DNA of 64,000 bases from NCBI GenBank assembly GCA_902782465.1, contig CACZNH010000003.1, positions 62,001-126,000 on the forward strand, written 5' to 3'. Under the pieces are notes generated by a model. That model searched no databases, had not been told where the DNA came from, and worked only from the letters and a program-made list of their open reading frames with translations. Positions 41,996 through 51,450 of this stretch are shown in pieces. Positions within the stretch are counted from its first letter, which is position 1. The number at the start of each line of letters is the position of its first letter. The stretch is from an uncultured Bacteroidales bacterium (lineage in GTDB: Bacteria > Bacteroidota > Bacteroidia > Bacteroidales > Muribaculaceae). Position numbers and translations under genes: made by a program.

Positions 41996-43339
41996 TTAGA
42001 TGATGCCAGTGAGGAACAGGAAGATGAAGATGATGGAAACGGGTGCTACGTAGCGCAGGCAGAAGATGAGGAAAGGCTCCATCGCGCCCTTTAGACGCCC
42101 GCCGTTGGTCATCTGGTCGTGGACGACCTTGCGGTCAAGAATCCAGCCCACATACACTGCGGTAAAGAGTCCACCCAGCAGCATGAAGATGTTGCTGGCG
42201 GCATAATCCATCATGTCAAAGATGTTCTTGCCCCATAACTTGATGTCGTCGAGCACATTGAACGACAGGGCAGCCACCACCGCCAGGGCGAAGGTGAACA
42301 GTGCCGTCCAGAAGATGGCGCGGCCTCTTGACATCTTGTGTTCCTCGATGAGGAAGGTGATGGGAATCTCGCTCAACGATATAGTCGAGGTCAGCGAAGC
42401 GAAGAACACCAACAGGAAGAACAGCAGCGCCCAGACGTAGCCGCCCGTCATCTGCTGGAAGATGCCCGGCAGCACCTCGAAGATAAGACGCGGTCCAGCC
42501 GTGGGCTCGACGCCGAAAGAGAAGACGGCAGGGAAAATCATCACGCCCGAGAGGATGGCGACCATCGTGTCGAGCACGGCGACGGTGGTAGCGTCCTTGG
42601 CGAGCGAGGTGTCGTCCTTGAAATAGGAGCTATAGGTCACCAGGCACGAGATACCGATGGAAAGGGACAGGAAAGCCTGTCCGAAGGCATCGAGCACGCC
42701 GCGCATCGTCAGTTGCGAGAAGTCGGGGTAGAACAGGAAACGCAGGCCCTCGTCAGCACCAGGCAACAGCAACGAGTTGATGCAGAAGATAATGAGAATG
42801 ACGAACAGCAGCGGCATCATGATGCTCGCCACGCGCTCAATGCCCTTGGCGATGCCACGGCTCATCACAATGAAGTTGAGAATGAGGAAAATGACCGTCC
42901 AGCCCACACAACGCCACGGATTGGCGATCAAGCCGGTGAACATCGACTCATACTCCTCGGGCGTGTGGCCACTCAGGTTGCCCAATGCCGCCTGATAGAG
43001 GTACTCAATAATCCAGCCGCACACCACGCTGTAGAAGCCGATGACGACAAAACTGCCCAAGATGCAGACGTAGGTGAACAGGTAATACTTCTTGCCTGGC
43101 GATAGCTGCCGCAGCGCCGCCTTCATGTTGGCATGCGTTGAGCGTCCGATGATGAACTCACTCAGTATCACGGGAATACCCATGACAATAATGCAAGCAA
43201 TATAGACAAGAATGAAGGCTCCACCGCCATTCACTCCCGCCTCGTAGGGGAAACGCCAGATGTTTCCCAAACCCACGGCAGAGCCCACCGCTGCCGCGAT
43301 GGCGCCCAGACGCGTTGCAAATCCTGCTCGTTTTGCCAT
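41996..43339 (-). CDS. Sodium-dependent transporter, NSS/SNF family
   Basis: 447 residues. The N-terminus RAGFATRLGAIAAAVGSAVGLGNIWRFPYEAGVNGGGAFILVY is the hallmark TM1-TM2 of neurotransmitter:sodium symporters (GxGNxWRFP, unwound TM1). About 11-12 hydrophobic segments follow. Bacterial members (LeuT, MhsT, Tyt1) take up amino acids with Na+. Substrate cannot be told. Single gene with its own promoter. Confidence 0.93.
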   Translation of the reverse strand: MAKRAGFATRLGAIAAAVGSAVGLGNIWRFPYEAGVNGGGAFILVYIACIIVMGIPVILSEFIIGRSTHANMKAALRQLSPGKKYYLFTYVCILGSFVVIGFYSVVCGWIIEYLYQAALGNLSGHTPEEYESMFTGLIANPWRCVGWTVIFLILNFIVMSRGIAKGIERVASIMMPLLFVILIIFCINSLLLPGADEGLRFLFYPDFSQLTMRGVLDAFGQAFLSLSIGISCLVTYSSYFKDDTSLAKDATTVAVLDTMVAILSGVMIFPAVFSFGVEPTAGPRLIFEVLPGIFQQMTGGYVWALLFFLLVFFASLTSTISLSEIPITFLIEEHKMSRGRAIFWTALFTFALAVVAALSFNVLDDIKLWGKNIFDMMDYAASNIFMLLGGLFTAVYVGWILDRKVVHDQMTNGGRLKGAMEPFLIFCLRYVAPVSIIFIFLFLTGII

Positions 43340-43377
43340 AATCGTAATGATATCGGTTATTAGTTTTTACTTGACGG

Positions 43378-43411
43378 CAAAAGTAGGGATTTTTTTTGGC
43401 TCACGGGCAAA
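43378..43411 (-). promoter_or_regulatory. Promoter of the NSS transporter
   Basis: On the minus strand TTTG (43411-43408), a 22-base spacer and TACTTTTG (43385-43378) approximate the -33/-7 pair, 38 bases before the start. Confidence 0.6.
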
Positions 43412-43431
43412 CATTCCCCCAAAAAAGCCAT

Positions 43432-43761
43432 TTAGGGAAGCTCACTCAAGTGGAATTGAGGCACGGGGTCCAGGCGACGGGGTTCGCGCTCAGGTTTGGG
43501 AGTGGAAGGTTTGCGCTGCTGATGTTTCTTGGATGACTTACGCTTGGATTTCTGGCCTCCGGGCTTATTGTTCCGGATGCCGACGGTGTCGAGCACTTCG
43601 TCGGGCAAGACCAGTTCATGTCCAGCAGCAGTTGTTGGCACAGGCTCCTTGTGGTACCTTGCCGCCACCGCAAGGACAAGCATTGCAGCAATGGCGATGA
43701 GCAGCACCACCATTCCCCGCCGCTCACGACGCGTCATGTCGAACAGATCCTTCATATCCAT
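43432..43761 (-). CDS. Small membrane protein with basic tail
   Basis: 109 residues from ATG 43761 (MDMKDLFDMTRRERRGMVVLL); an in-frame start at 43857 would add a second hydrophobic stretch within the promoter region of the divergent gene. There is one transmembrane helix (about 17-35) and then a Lys/Arg/Pro-rich tail. The N-terminus resembles that of Bacteroidales helix-hairpin-helix proteins (KDLFxxTRxERRG plus one TM), but no HhH domain follows; it may be a shortened relative. Function unknown. Confidence 0.6.
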   Translation of the reverse strand: MDMKDLFDMTRRERRGMVVLLIAIAAMLVLAVAARYHKEPVPTTAAGHELVLPDEVLDTVGIRNNKPGGQKSKRKSSKKHQQRKPSTPKPEREPRRLDPVPQFHLSELP

Positions 43762-43867
43762 GGGCAAAAATACACCAAAAAAACATTTCACAACGATGAC
43801 AACCATCAAAACTGATTGAAACAACATTTTTTTATCCCAAATGCCGTGCAGACACAAAAAGTTTATT

Positions 43868-43875
43868 TATCTTTG
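43868..43875 (+). promoter_or_regulatory. -7 box for the vanZ-methyltransferase pair
   Basis: TATCTTTG, 34 bases before ATG 43910. Confidence 0.6.
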
Positions 43876-43909
43876 CAGGTTGAAAAGAAAAAAAACAATA
43901 TAAAGAAAA

Positions 43910-44362
43910 ATGAAATCATTTTTGCTCTCAATACCTAAGGGCATTCCCTCGGTGGTGATGATACTCCTCGTATTTTACTTCACCTTCGCTGACAATCCGC
44001 TGTTTGTCAACTCGCTCAAGGTATTCCCCTATGCCGAGCAGGTCGGACACTTCATTCTCTATTTTGTCATGGCACTTGTTCTGATTCTGGACTATGCCAA
44101 GGCACGTCTGCCGCACCACAGTAAGATTAACCAGGAGATGGCGCTTGCAGCCCTCTCAGGTGTGACGGCGTTGTTGATGGAGATTGGTCTGATGTTCTAC
44201 ACGGGCTACAATTATGACCGTGCCAACATCTTTGCTGGCGCTGCGGGAGCTGTGTGCGCATTCCTGTTCTACCACTTTTGGCTGCTGCACCCCTTCCGCC
44301 ACTACATGTACCACTCCATTCAGCACCACTGGCGCTATCAGCACCGACGCAAGAAAAAATAA
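43910..44362 (+). CDS. VanZ-like family membrane protein
   Basis: 150 residues with four predicted helices. The pattern FPYAEQVGHFILYFVMALVLI...GVTALLMEIGLMF is the VanZ family (GHFxxYFxLAxxL, then conserved acidic E in a membrane helix), followed by the usual YDRANIFAGAAGAVCAFLFY. VanZ-like proteins influence teicoplanin resistance in some Gram-positives; in Bacteroidota their role is unknown. Its TAA overlaps the ATG of the methyltransferase gene (TAATG), so the two are translationally coupled. Confidence 0.85.
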   Translation: MKSFLLSIPKGIPSVVMILLVFYFTFADNPLFVNSLKVFPYAEQVGHFILYFVMALVLILDYAKARLPHHSKINQEMALAALSGVTALLMEIGLMFYTGYNYDRANIFAGAAGAVCAFLFYHFWLLHPFRHYMYHSIQHHWRYQHRRKKK

Positions 44363-45525
44363 TGCTGTTCTCCGAGACCATCAAACGGCTGCGCATCGAC
44401 AGCGGCAAACGGCAAGCCGACCTTGCCCGCGCTATCGGTGTGGACGTTCCTGCTTATAGCCGCTTTGAGCACGGCGAACGCCGTCCCAAGCGAGAGCAGG
44501 TGTTACGGCTCGCCCGCCTGTTTAAGGTAGATGCCAATGAGCTCATTGCCCAATGGCTAGCAGACGAAGCCTACAGCCGTATTGCCCACGACAAGATGTC
44601 GGGGCAGGCAGCAGCACTGTTATGCCAGATGCTTGACGGCAACGCCAGCGTTTCCACAATAGCTACGAAACGTACCGATAGCCCAACCCCTGAGAACGTC
44701 CGTCGTGACCTCGTCGCAGGGATGGGGCGCTCGTCTTTGCCCCTGATGGAACAGGGCGACGCTGCTACCGTGATGCAACGCATCGAGGACGAGAGCATTG
44801 ACTGTATCGTCACCACACCTCCCTACTGGCGCCGACGCAGTCAGGGTACCGAGGGAATCACAGCATCGAGTCAAGAGGAATTTCTCGAAGAACTCAAGGC
44901 TGTTATGACTCAGGCCTGGCGCGTGCTCAAACCCCAGGGGTCGCTATGGCTCAACTTGGGCGACGACACCGTCGACGGCTTTGTTCAGTGCCTGCCATGG
45001 CGCCTTGTACTCGACATGATTGACCGTCAAGGCTGGCGTCTTGTCAACGAGGTCATTTGGAACAAAATCAAGACCTCACCGCAAGGCAGTCAAGACCACC
45101 TGCGCAAGGTGCATGAATCCATGTTTCACCTGGTCAAGGATGAAGACTTTTACTATAATGACGAGGAACTGCGCCACATCTATGCTTTGATTATCCGCAA
45201 TGAGGAAAAAAGCCGCATCAAGACTGACAAACGGCGTCGTACCACCGATGGTACTCAAGGCATCATCCCCAGCGACGTATGGACTATCGCCACGCAGCAC
45301 TCGGGAACAGCGCGTTACCGCGTCGCCCCTGACATGCTCTACAGGCTGCCCATCGTAGCAACCTGCCCACGCAACGGCATCGTGCTCGACCCCTACTGTG
45401 GTAGCGGCACCGCCTGCCGGATTGCCTATGAGCTGAACCGCCGTAGCATCGGCATCGACATCAATGCAGAATTCATCCGTAAAGCCCGTGCCAGCATTGA
45501 GCAGAAGCCACTGAGCTTATTCTAA
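44362..45525 (+). CDS. XRE-type HTH fused to a beta-class DNA methyltransferase
   Basis: 387 residues from ATG 44362. Residues 1-60 are an XRE/Cro-C1 helix-turn-helix ([42 protein letters not shown]). The methyltransferase domain starts near 125, with motif IV TPPYW at about 152, a target region, and motif [10 protein letters not shown] at about 340. That order (IV before I) is the beta class, and T/SPPYW favours N4-cytosine. No restriction endonuclease gene is next to it, so it looks like an orphan, self-regulating or sequence-sensing methyltransferase. Confidence 0.88.
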   Translation: MLFSETIKRLRIDSGKRQADLARAIGVDVPAYSRFEHGERRPKREQVLRLARLFKVDANELIAQWLADEAYSRIAHDKMSGQAAALLCQMLDGNASVSTIATKRTDSPTPENVRRDLVAGMGRSSLPLMEQGDAATVMQRIEDESIDCIVTTPPYWRRRSQGTEGITASSQEEFLEELKAVMTQAWRVLKPQGSLWLNLGDDTVDGFVQCLPWRLVLDMIDRQGWRLVNEVIWNKIKTSPQGSQDHLRKVHESMFHLVKDEDFYYNDEELRHIYALIIRNEEKSRIKTDKRRRTTDGTQGIIPSDVWTIATQHSGTARYRVAPDMLYRLPIVATCPRNGIVLDPYCGSGTACRIAYELNRRSIGIDINAEFIRKARASIEQKPLSLF

Positions 45526-45584
45526 AAAGACCAGAAAATCTAGCGAATCTAGAGCTATCTAGAAACTTAAGAGTAAAAAATAAT
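45523..45584. repeat. TCTAG-rich spacer before pfkA
   Basis: Starting at the methyltransferase stop TAA, the units AATCTAGCG, AATCTAGAG and TATCTAGAA recur, then TAA-rich sequence up to ATG 45585. Another stop-bearing tandem spacer. Confidence 0.5.
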
Positions 45585-46565
45585 ATGGCAAACATCAAGA
45601 CTATCGGTGTATTGACCTCAGGCGGTGATGCCCCCGGCATGAACGCTGCCATCCGTGCGGTGACCCGCGCAGCTATCTATAATGGCTTTAAGGTAAAAGG
45701 TTTCTACCGTGGCTATAGAGGCCTGGTAGACAATGAGGTTGTTGACCTGAAGACCCAAAACGTGTCCAATATCATCCAGCATGGCGGCACTATCCTCAAG
45801 ACCGCACGATGCAAGGAATTCAAGACCGTCGAGGGCCGTCAGAAGGCTTGGGAAACCATCAAGAAGAACGGCATCGATGCCCTGGTGGTCATTGGCGGCG
45901 ACGGTTCGCTGAGTGGCGCTCGGCAGTTTGCCAGCGAATATGACTTCCCCATCGTCGGACTGCCCGGCACCATCGACAACGACCTGTATGGCACCGACCA
46001 CACCATCGGCTATGACACAGCGCTGAATACCATCATGTGGTGTGTGGACCGCATCCGCGACACGGCCTACAGCCACGAGCGATTGTTCTTTATCGAGGTA
46101 ATGGGCCGCGAAGCAGGCTTCCTCGCCTTGAACGGTGCTATCGCCAGCGGCGCCGAGGCTGCCATCATCCCCGAAATCTCGATAGAGCACGACCAGTTGG
46201 CCGAATTGATACAAAACGGATTCCGTGACAGCAAGAACTCTGCCATCGTGCTGGTTGCCGAGAGCCCCGTCACCGGCGGTGCTATGGGACTTGCCGAAAG
46301 GGTGCGCACCGAGTTCCCGCAATATGACGTGCGCGTGACCATCCTGGGTCACCTGCAGCGCGGCGGCAGCCCGACAGCCCAAGACCGCATCCTGGCCACA
46401 CGCATGGGCGCAGCCGCCATCGACGCACTGATGGAAGGCCAGCGCAACATCATGATTGGCGACGATGACGAGAAGATTATCTATACACCGTTCTCCAAGG
46501 CCATCAAACTCGAGAAAACCATCGACCGCAGCCTGCTGGAGACGCTGCGGCAACTATCGTTATAA
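45585..46565 (+). CDS. pfkA: ATP-dependent 6-phosphofructokinase
   Basis: 326 residues, the canonical bacterial PfkA length. Motifs: [18 protein letters not shown] (ATP site), [34 protein letters not shown] (catalytic TIDND) and [10 protein letters not shown], followed by [15 protein letters not shown]. It phosphorylates fructose 6-phosphate in glycolysis. The Gly in GGDG favours ATP use over pyrophosphate. The inverted-repeat element copy 2 begins 2 bases after its stop. Confidence 0.96.
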   Translation: MANIKTIGVLTSGGDAPGMNAAIRAVTRAAIYNGFKVKGFYRGYRGLVDNEVVDLKTQNVSNIIQHGGTILKTARCKEFKTVEGRQKAWETIKKNGIDALVVIGGDGSLSGARQFASEYDFPIVGLPGTIDNDLYGTDHTIGYDTALNTIMWCVDRIRDTAYSHERLFFIEVMGREAGFLALNGAIASGAEAAIIPEISIEHDQLAELIQNGFRDSKNSAIVLVAESPVTGGAMGLAERVRTEFPQYDVRVTILGHLQRGGSPTAQDRILATRMGAAAIDALMEGQRNIMIGDDDEKIIYTPFSKAIKLEKTIDRSLLETLRQLSL

Positions 46566-46567
46566 GA

Positions 46568-46681
46568 GGCCGTGTCATAATTCAATTGCAAGGATTATAA
46601 CCGCCCTGCGGGCGGGAAATTAAGCAAATTGATTATAAAATTTTTATTATTATACATATAATATGCAATTATGACACAGCG
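46568..46681. mobile_element. Nested-hairpin inverted-repeat (MITE-like) element, copy 2
   Basis: 114 bases. The first 52 bases equal 24386-24437, including the CCGCCC TGC GGGCGG hairpin. The right end AATTATGACACAGCG equals that of copy 1, but the right-arm hairpin is replaced by A/T-rich sequence. It lies directly after the pfkA stop. Confidence 0.75.
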
Positions 46682-46689
46682 TCGTGGAG

Positions 46690-46752
46690 AGAGGAGTGAG
46701 GAGTGAGGAGTGAGTAGAGAGACCACTTCTCACTCCTCTCTACTCACTCCTC
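46690..46752. terminator. GAGTGAGG tandem repeat forming a 17-bp hairpin between convergent genes
   Basis: GGAGTGA units repeat three to four times. The arm 46705-46721 pairs perfectly with 46736-46752 across a 14-base loop. It may terminate pfkA and the convergent DUF805 gene; there is no T run, so this role is inferred. Confidence 0.6.
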
Positions 46753-46770
46753 AGCGAGCGCCAGCTCACT

Positions 46771-47427
46771 TTAACTATACTTGGGTGATGGGCCGTACTT
46801 GTTTTCGCCCCACTTGCTGTCGAGCAGGGAGAAGACAAACATGATGATGACCATCACAAGGAATGCCATTCCGCCAAAACTCATCATGGTAGCCAACATT
46901 GGCGACTCCTGCATGGCTCCGACCATCTGATTAGCCAGCACAAAAGGATCGGTTGTCGTCATCTGGTCCATAATGGGCCACATGAGCACGGTGTAGCTCA
47001 CGCCATAGATGAGTGCAATCAGCGTGAAAAGAGCCACCCAGAAGCCACTGCGGTTTGTATCGTGCAGTCGGCGAGTCAACGCGGCAAGAAAGGGAAGTGC
47101 AAAGCACAACATAATCACGGTCACAATAATCATGGCCGCCTTGGTCACTTCCACGTCCATAACATTGCCCAAGAAGGAAGCCAAGAAACCTGCTACAAAC
47201 GAGCCTAAAAGATAAACAATGGCAAGAAACAGCACAAACCACCAGAACTCGCTGCGGCGAGCACGGCCCTTGAAGTCACAGTATTTTTTCAAGCACGTCT
47301 TAATCGCCTCAAGGAAACCCATCATGGGGCGGACGGTCACGCGGGGTTGATATTGAGGCATCTGCGGCGGCATCTGCGACTCAGGCTGATTAAACACAGG
47401 GGGCTGCGGTTGTTGATTCTGTTCCAT
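46771..47427 (-). CDS. DUF805 family membrane protein
   Basis: 218 residues from ATG 47427 (MEQNQQPQPPVF...), preferred over an in-frame start at 47493 that would read the AT-rich promoter region. A Pro/Gln-rich cytosolic leader (1-35) precedes FLEAIKTCLKKYCDFKGRARRSEFWWFVLF, the DUF805 signature, and RRLHDTNRSGFWVAL. There are four to five transmembrane helices. Function unknown for the family. Confidence 0.88.
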   Translation of the reverse strand: MEQNQQPQPPVFNQPESQMPPQMPQYQPRVTVRPMMGFLEAIKTCLKKYCDFKGRARRSEFWWFVLFLAIVYLLGSFVAGFLASFLGNVMDVEVTKAAMIIVTVIMLCFALPFLAALTRRLHDTNRSGFWVALFTLIALIYGVSYTVLMWPIMDQMTTTDPFVLANQMVGAMQESPMLATMMSFGGMAFLVMVIIMFVFSLLDSKWGENKYGPSPKYS

Positions 47428-47470
47428 ATCGATTAAATTTTGAAGTGAATAGACAAACTTTAATTGGTTA

Positions 47471-47478
47471 CAAAAATA
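47471..47478 (-). promoter_or_regulatory. -7 box of the DUF805 gene
   Basis: The minus strand reads TATTTTTG, about 44 bases before ATG 47427. Confidence 0.5.
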
Positions 47479-47510
47479 TATATTTTTCTCCACTCATGAC
47501 ATTCTTTTTG

Positions 47511-47518
47511 TAATTTTG
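47511..47518 (+). promoter_or_regulatory. -7 box of menA
   Basis: TAATTTTG, 25 bases before ATG 47543, divergent from the DUF805 promoter. Confidence 0.55.
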
Positions 47519-47542
47519 TGCCCGCAAAACGAAATTTGACCA

Positions 47543-48448
47543 ATGAAACGACAAATAAAGATATGGCTGGAGTGCTTCAGGCTCAGGACATTACCCGTGT
47601 CGATGAGCGGTGTTATCATCGCCATCGGACTCGCTGCATGGCATCACCACTTCAAGTGGTTGCCAGCACTGTTGTGCCTGGCTTTCGCCTTGCTGGCACA
47701 GATTGTGTCCAACATGGCCAACGAATATTTTGACTACCTGAAAGGCACCGACAAGCCGGGCCGCGTGGGACCGCGACGCGGCGTGACCGAGGGCGACATC
47801 AAACCCACAACGCTCAGAAACGCTACCATCGGCATGCTGGCGCTTGCAGGCATTGTGGGTTGCTGCCTCATCCCCTATGGCGGCTGGTGGCTGCTGCCCG
47901 TGGGCATCATCATCGCTCTGGGCGCATTTGCCTACAGTGCCGGTCCTTATCCCCTATCCTACCACGGCTTGGGCGAACTGATGGTGTTCATCTTCTTTGG
48001 GCTGGTGCCTGTCAACCTCACTTACTATGTGATGGCACTGCAGTTCCATCCGCTGGTCATCCTGTTCTCCATCGCCATCGGCCTGATGGGCGTCAACGTG
48101 CTGCTGGTCAACAACTACCGGGACGTGGAAGATGACCGTGCGTCTGGCAAGAAGACGCAGACCGTGATGAAGGGACGGCCTGTCACCGCCTTTGCCTATC
48201 TGCTCAACGGCTACGTGGCCATTGCGATACTCGCCGCTTTTTGGGTGATGATTGTCATCGCTAACGGCAGAGTGCTGCCCTTGTGGACACTCGCCATCCC
48301 CGTGGTTTATCTGGTGCTCCACACCATCACTTGGAGCAAACTCAAGCACCGCGATGGCGCCGCCCTTAACCCCCTATTGGGCGGAACGGCTCGCAATATG
48401 CTTATTTTCACCCTGTTATTCACCATTGTCTTTATCATCTATTCATAA
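47543..48448 (+). CDS. menA: 1,4-dihydroxy-2-naphthoate polyprenyltransferase
   Basis: 301 residues, about eight transmembrane helices. The UbiA-superfamily Asp motifs are present: QIVSNMANEYFDYLKGTDKPGR (NxxxDxxxD type) and NNYRDVEDDRASGKKT. The N-terminal WLECFRLRTLPVSMSGVIIAIGLA is typical of MenA. It attaches the polyprenyl chain to DHNA in menaquinone synthesis. queA follows after 4 bases, suggesting co-transcription. No other men genes are in the window. Confidence 0.93.
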   Translation: MKRQIKIWLECFRLRTLPVSMSGVIIAIGLAAWHHHFKWLPALLCLAFALLAQIVSNMANEYFDYLKGTDKPGRVGPRRGVTEGDIKPTTLRNATIGMLALAGIVGCCLIPYGGWWLLPVGIIIALGAFAYSAGPYPLSYHGLGELMVFIFFGLVPVNLTYYVMALQFHPLVILFSIAIGLMGVNVLLVNNYRDVEDDRASGKKTQTVMKGRPVTAFAYLLNGYVAIAILAAFWVMIVIANGRVLPLWTLAIPVVYLVLHTITWSKLKHRDGAALNPLLGGTARNMLIFTLLFTIVFIIYS

Positions 48449-48452
48449 CTAT

Positions 48453-49703
48453 ATGGCCCTGATTGACGACATCCGTGCCTTGCGCATCGCCGACTATGAC
48501 TACCCGTTGCCCGACGAACGCATTGCCAAACACCCACTCGCACAGCGCGAGCAGTGCAAACTCTTATATTATAAAGGTGGAAAGATTGAGGAAAGACGTT
48601 TCTGGGAAGTGCCCGCCCTGTTGCCCGAACACGCGACACTCATCTATAATAATACGCGCGTCATCAATGCCCGCCTGCGATTCCGCAAAGAGACGGGTTC
48701 TACGATAGAAATCTTTTGCCTCGAGCCGGTGCTGCCGCGCGACTATGAGCAGATTTTCCAGACAACAGGCCACTGCGTGTGGCAGTGCCTGGTGGGCAAC
48801 AGCAAGCGATGGAAACAGGGAGCATTGACCCAGTCCGTTACCATCGATGGCCATGAGGTGACCTTGTCGGCCACCCGTGGAGAGCAGCGCGGCAATGCTT
48901 GGGAAATCGCCTTTGACTGGGACGGCAGCGAGAGTGGAGAGAGTGGAGAAATCATCACCTTTGCCGACGTGCTAGAGGCCATCGGCGAAATTCCCATTCC
49001 GCCATACCTGAACCGTGGCACCGAGGAGAGCGACTCGACCGACTACCAAACCGTCTATAGCCACATCGACGGCAGCGTCGCTGCTCCGACGGCGGGCCTG
49101 CACTTTACCGACGAGGTGCTTGCCGAATGTGACACGCGTGGCATCACCCGCCGCGAAATCACGTTGCATGTGGGTGCTGGCACCTTCCAACCCGTCAAGA
49201 GCGAGCACATCGGCGACCACCCGATGCACTATGAGTTCATCAGCGTGCCGCGCAGCGTCATTATGGATATCATCAATGCCCCCGGACCTGTCATTGCCGT
49301 GGGAACAACGAGCGTGCGCACCCTCGAGAGCCTATATTACATCGGCCAAATCCTCGAGGACAACCCCGAAGCCGACGAGGAGGCGCTCACTGTGACCCAG
49401 TGGATGCCCTACACAACTCCATGCCTGATTTCAACCAAAGAAGCTTTACAGAACATCGTCGATTACCTGGACCGCCACCATGCCGACACCTATATGGGTA
49501 GCACCCAACTGATGATTGCCCCAGGTTTCCAGTACCGCATCGTGAGCGGCATGATCACCAACTTCCACCAGCCCCAGTCCACGCTGCTGCTGCTTGTGGC
49601 GGCCTTTGTCGGTCAGGACGAGTGGCGCCCGATGTACGACTATGCCATGGAGCATGATTTCCGCTTCCTGAGCTACGGTGACGCCCAATTACTGCTCAAA
49701 TAA
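48453..49703 (+). CDS. queA: S-adenosylmethionine:tRNA ribosyltransferase-isomerase
   Basis: 416 residues from ATG 48453 (MALIDDIRALRIADYDYPLPDERIAKHPL). An upstream in-frame start at 48252 would overlap menA by 200 bases and is rejected. Family motifs include LIYNNTRVINARLRF, GEIPIPPYLNRGTEESDSTDYQTVY, GSVAAPTAGLHFTDEVL, TLHVGAGTFQPVK and NFHQPQSTLLLLVAAFVG. It makes epoxyqueuosine from preQ1-tRNA and SAM, the step after Tgt. The length exceeds the usual 345-360 because of an insert around residues 65-145, as in other Bacteroidota. Confidence 0.95.
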   Translation: MALIDDIRALRIADYDYPLPDERIAKHPLAQREQCKLLYYKGGKIEERRFWEVPALLPEHATLIYNNTRVINARLRFRKETGSTIEIFCLEPVLPRDYEQIFQTTGHCVWQCLVGNSKRWKQGALTQSVTIDGHEVTLSATRGEQRGNAWEIAFDWDGSESGESGEIITFADVLEAIGEIPIPPYLNRGTEESDSTDYQTVYSHIDGSVAAPTAGLHFTDEVLAECDTRGITRREITLHVGAGTFQPVKSEHIGDHPMHYEFISVPRSVIMDIINAPGPVIAVGTTSVRTLESLYYIGQILEDNPEADEEALTVTQWMPYTTPCLISTKEALQNIVDYLDRHHADTYMGSTQLMIAPGFQYRIVSGMITNFHQPQSTLLLLVAAFVGQDEWRPMYDYAMEHDFRFLSYGDAQLLLK

Positions 49704-49928
49704 TCGAAATATCTGAGAATTTGGAGGCCCAAGAGTGCTCCGAGTTTATTTTTCCAGCGGCCGATTCATCTATGAAAAAGGGTGATTGGTCGCATTTTTA
49801 TGCCCGATGGGGAGGTTTGGACGGGTTATCACGCATATTGGGGTTAAACTTGGTATAATGATTGCGGTCTAAAAGACAAACAAAACGAATTTTAAATCAC
49901 TTGTTGAACATTATAAAACAACACAACT

Positions 49929-51404
49929 ATGAAAACTTCTGTTACAAAAATGATGATGAGCTTCGCGCTCATGGGATGCCTGATCTTCGGTGCATCCGAC
50001 GCCTCGGCCCAGGGCCGCAGTCGTTCCCAGGGAGGCAGCACCAGCAGCAGAAGCCAGACGGCAGCTGTCTCAAGTACTAACAAATCAACGGCACCGACGG
50101 TGACCCGCGCCAGCAGCTCCAGCAGCACTAGCAGCAACGTGAGCCGCAGCACAGCAACCCCTCAGGTAAGCCGCAGCAACAGTTCCAGCAGCTCCAGCAG
50201 CAACGTGAGCCGCAGCGCAACCACCCCGCAGGTGAACCGCAGCAACAGTGGCAGCACAACCAATCGCACCACTAGCGCTCCCACCAACGTGAGCCGCAGC
50301 AACAGTGGCAGCACAACCAATCGCACCACTAGCGCTCCCGCCAGCGTGAACCGCAGCAACAGTGGCAGCACGACCAGTCGCACCACTAGCGCTCCCACCA
50401 GCGTGAGCCGCAGCACCAGCAGCACCGGCAGCACCTCTACCATCGGAACTTCGGGAAGCTCGAACCGCAATGGTAATGGCAGCACCAGCAGCGGTGCAAC
50501 GACCCGCGGAGGCTCTGGCAGCAGCATCAGCAACGGAACTACTACTGGCAGCAGTCACAGCGGTACGGGTAATGTAACTCCCCGCAGCGACATTAGCACC
50601 AAGCACGTAACTCCTGCCACCGGCATCTCGAATGACCGTGGCACTGCAACCACCCGCAATGTCACCCCCAACACGAGCAAATCCGACAAGGGCGGCAAGC
50701 CTGGCAACGGTAGCGGCAAGGGCGACAAGGGCGGCAAGCCTGACAATGGTGGCAAGCCCGGTAAGCCCGACAACGGCGGTAAACCCGGCAACGGCCACGA
50801 GGGACACAACGGCAACGGAGGTCATCACGGTTACGATCACAACAACCGCTTTGACTACGGCAACCACCACTACCGCGATGAGTTCAGCTGGAACTACACG
50901 CACCACAACTGGAGCCGTCCTCTGCCTCCTCCCGCACGTCCCTATCATCTCTCTCCCTGGACATGGTACCGTCCCACCATTCCCGCTGGATGGCACCCCT
51001 ACGCCGGAGCTCCTGTCATCGACCGCATCCTGGGTCTGGTATTCGGCAGCCTCTACGACGCTTCGCTCGACCACCTGTACTACAGCGGTTACTACATCAA
51101 CGGCTATGCAGACGGCATCATCTACCTGAGAGATGTACCCATGCTGAACCTCTACTGGCCCGACGTGATGCTGAACTACGATATGAACCGACTTGTCAAC
51201 GCTCAGTTTGTATATCACACCAGCTACTATGACATGTCACGCTACAATCGAGTTTACAGAAGCCTGACCCGCATCTATGGTCCTCCCGTATACCAAAACG
51301 GTACGACGATCAGCTGGTACGGAGGCGGAAGCCAGGGATACGTGACCCTCTCGATGGTCAACGACTACGGAGGCTACTACACGACAATGTCTATCGGTTA
51401 CTAA
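49929..51404 (+). CDS. Exported Ser/Thr/Asn-rich low-complexity protein
   Basis: 491 residues with signal peptide ending ASDASAQ. Residues 30-200 are Ser/Thr/Asn/Arg-rich and contain three near-perfect 19-residue repeats (SRSNSGSTTNRTTSAPTNV type, DNA about 50235-50405). Residues 245-300 are Gly/Lys/Pro/Asn-rich (GGKPGNGSGKGDKGGKPDNG). The C-terminal 200 residues are a Tyr/His/Trp-rich folded region (NHHYRDEFSWNYTHHNWSRPLPPPARP, YHTSYYDMSRYNRVYRSLTRIYG). I do not recognise a family; the layout suggests a surface or envelope protein with a flexible, possibly glycosylated stalk. Confidence 0.8.
   Translation: MKTSVTKMMMSFALMGCLIFGASDASAQGRSRSQGGSTSSRSQTAAVSSTNKSTAPTVTRASSSSSTSSNVSRSTATPQVSRSNSSSSSSSNVSRSATTPQVNRSNSGSTTNRTTSAPTNVSRSNSGSTTNRTTSAPASVNRSNSGSTTSRTTSAPTSVSRSTSSTGSTSTIGTSGSSNRNGNGSTSSGATTRGGSGSSISNGTTTGSSHSGTGNVTPRSDISTKHVTPATGISNDRGTATTRNVTPNTSKSDKGGKPGNGSGKGDKGGKPDNGGKPGKPDNGGKPGNGHEGHNGNGGHHGYDHNNRFDYGNHHYRDEFSWNYTHHNWSRPLPPPARPYHLSPWTWYRPTIPAGWHPYAGAPVIDRILGLVFGSLYDASLDHLYYSGYYINGYADGIIYLRDVPMLNLYWPDVMLNYDMNRLVNAQFVYHTSYYDMSRYNRVYRSLTRIYGPPVYQNGTTISWYGGGSQGYVTLSMVNDYGGYYTTMSIGY
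50235..50405 (+). repeat. 57-base in-frame tandem repeat
   Basis: Three units encoding 19 residues each (R-S-N-S-G-S-T-T-N-R-T-T-S-A-P...), nearly identical at the DNA level. Confidence 0.8.
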
Positions 51405-51450
51405 CAAGACACTCAACACAAAAACATACACACACGATTTCCCACTATTT

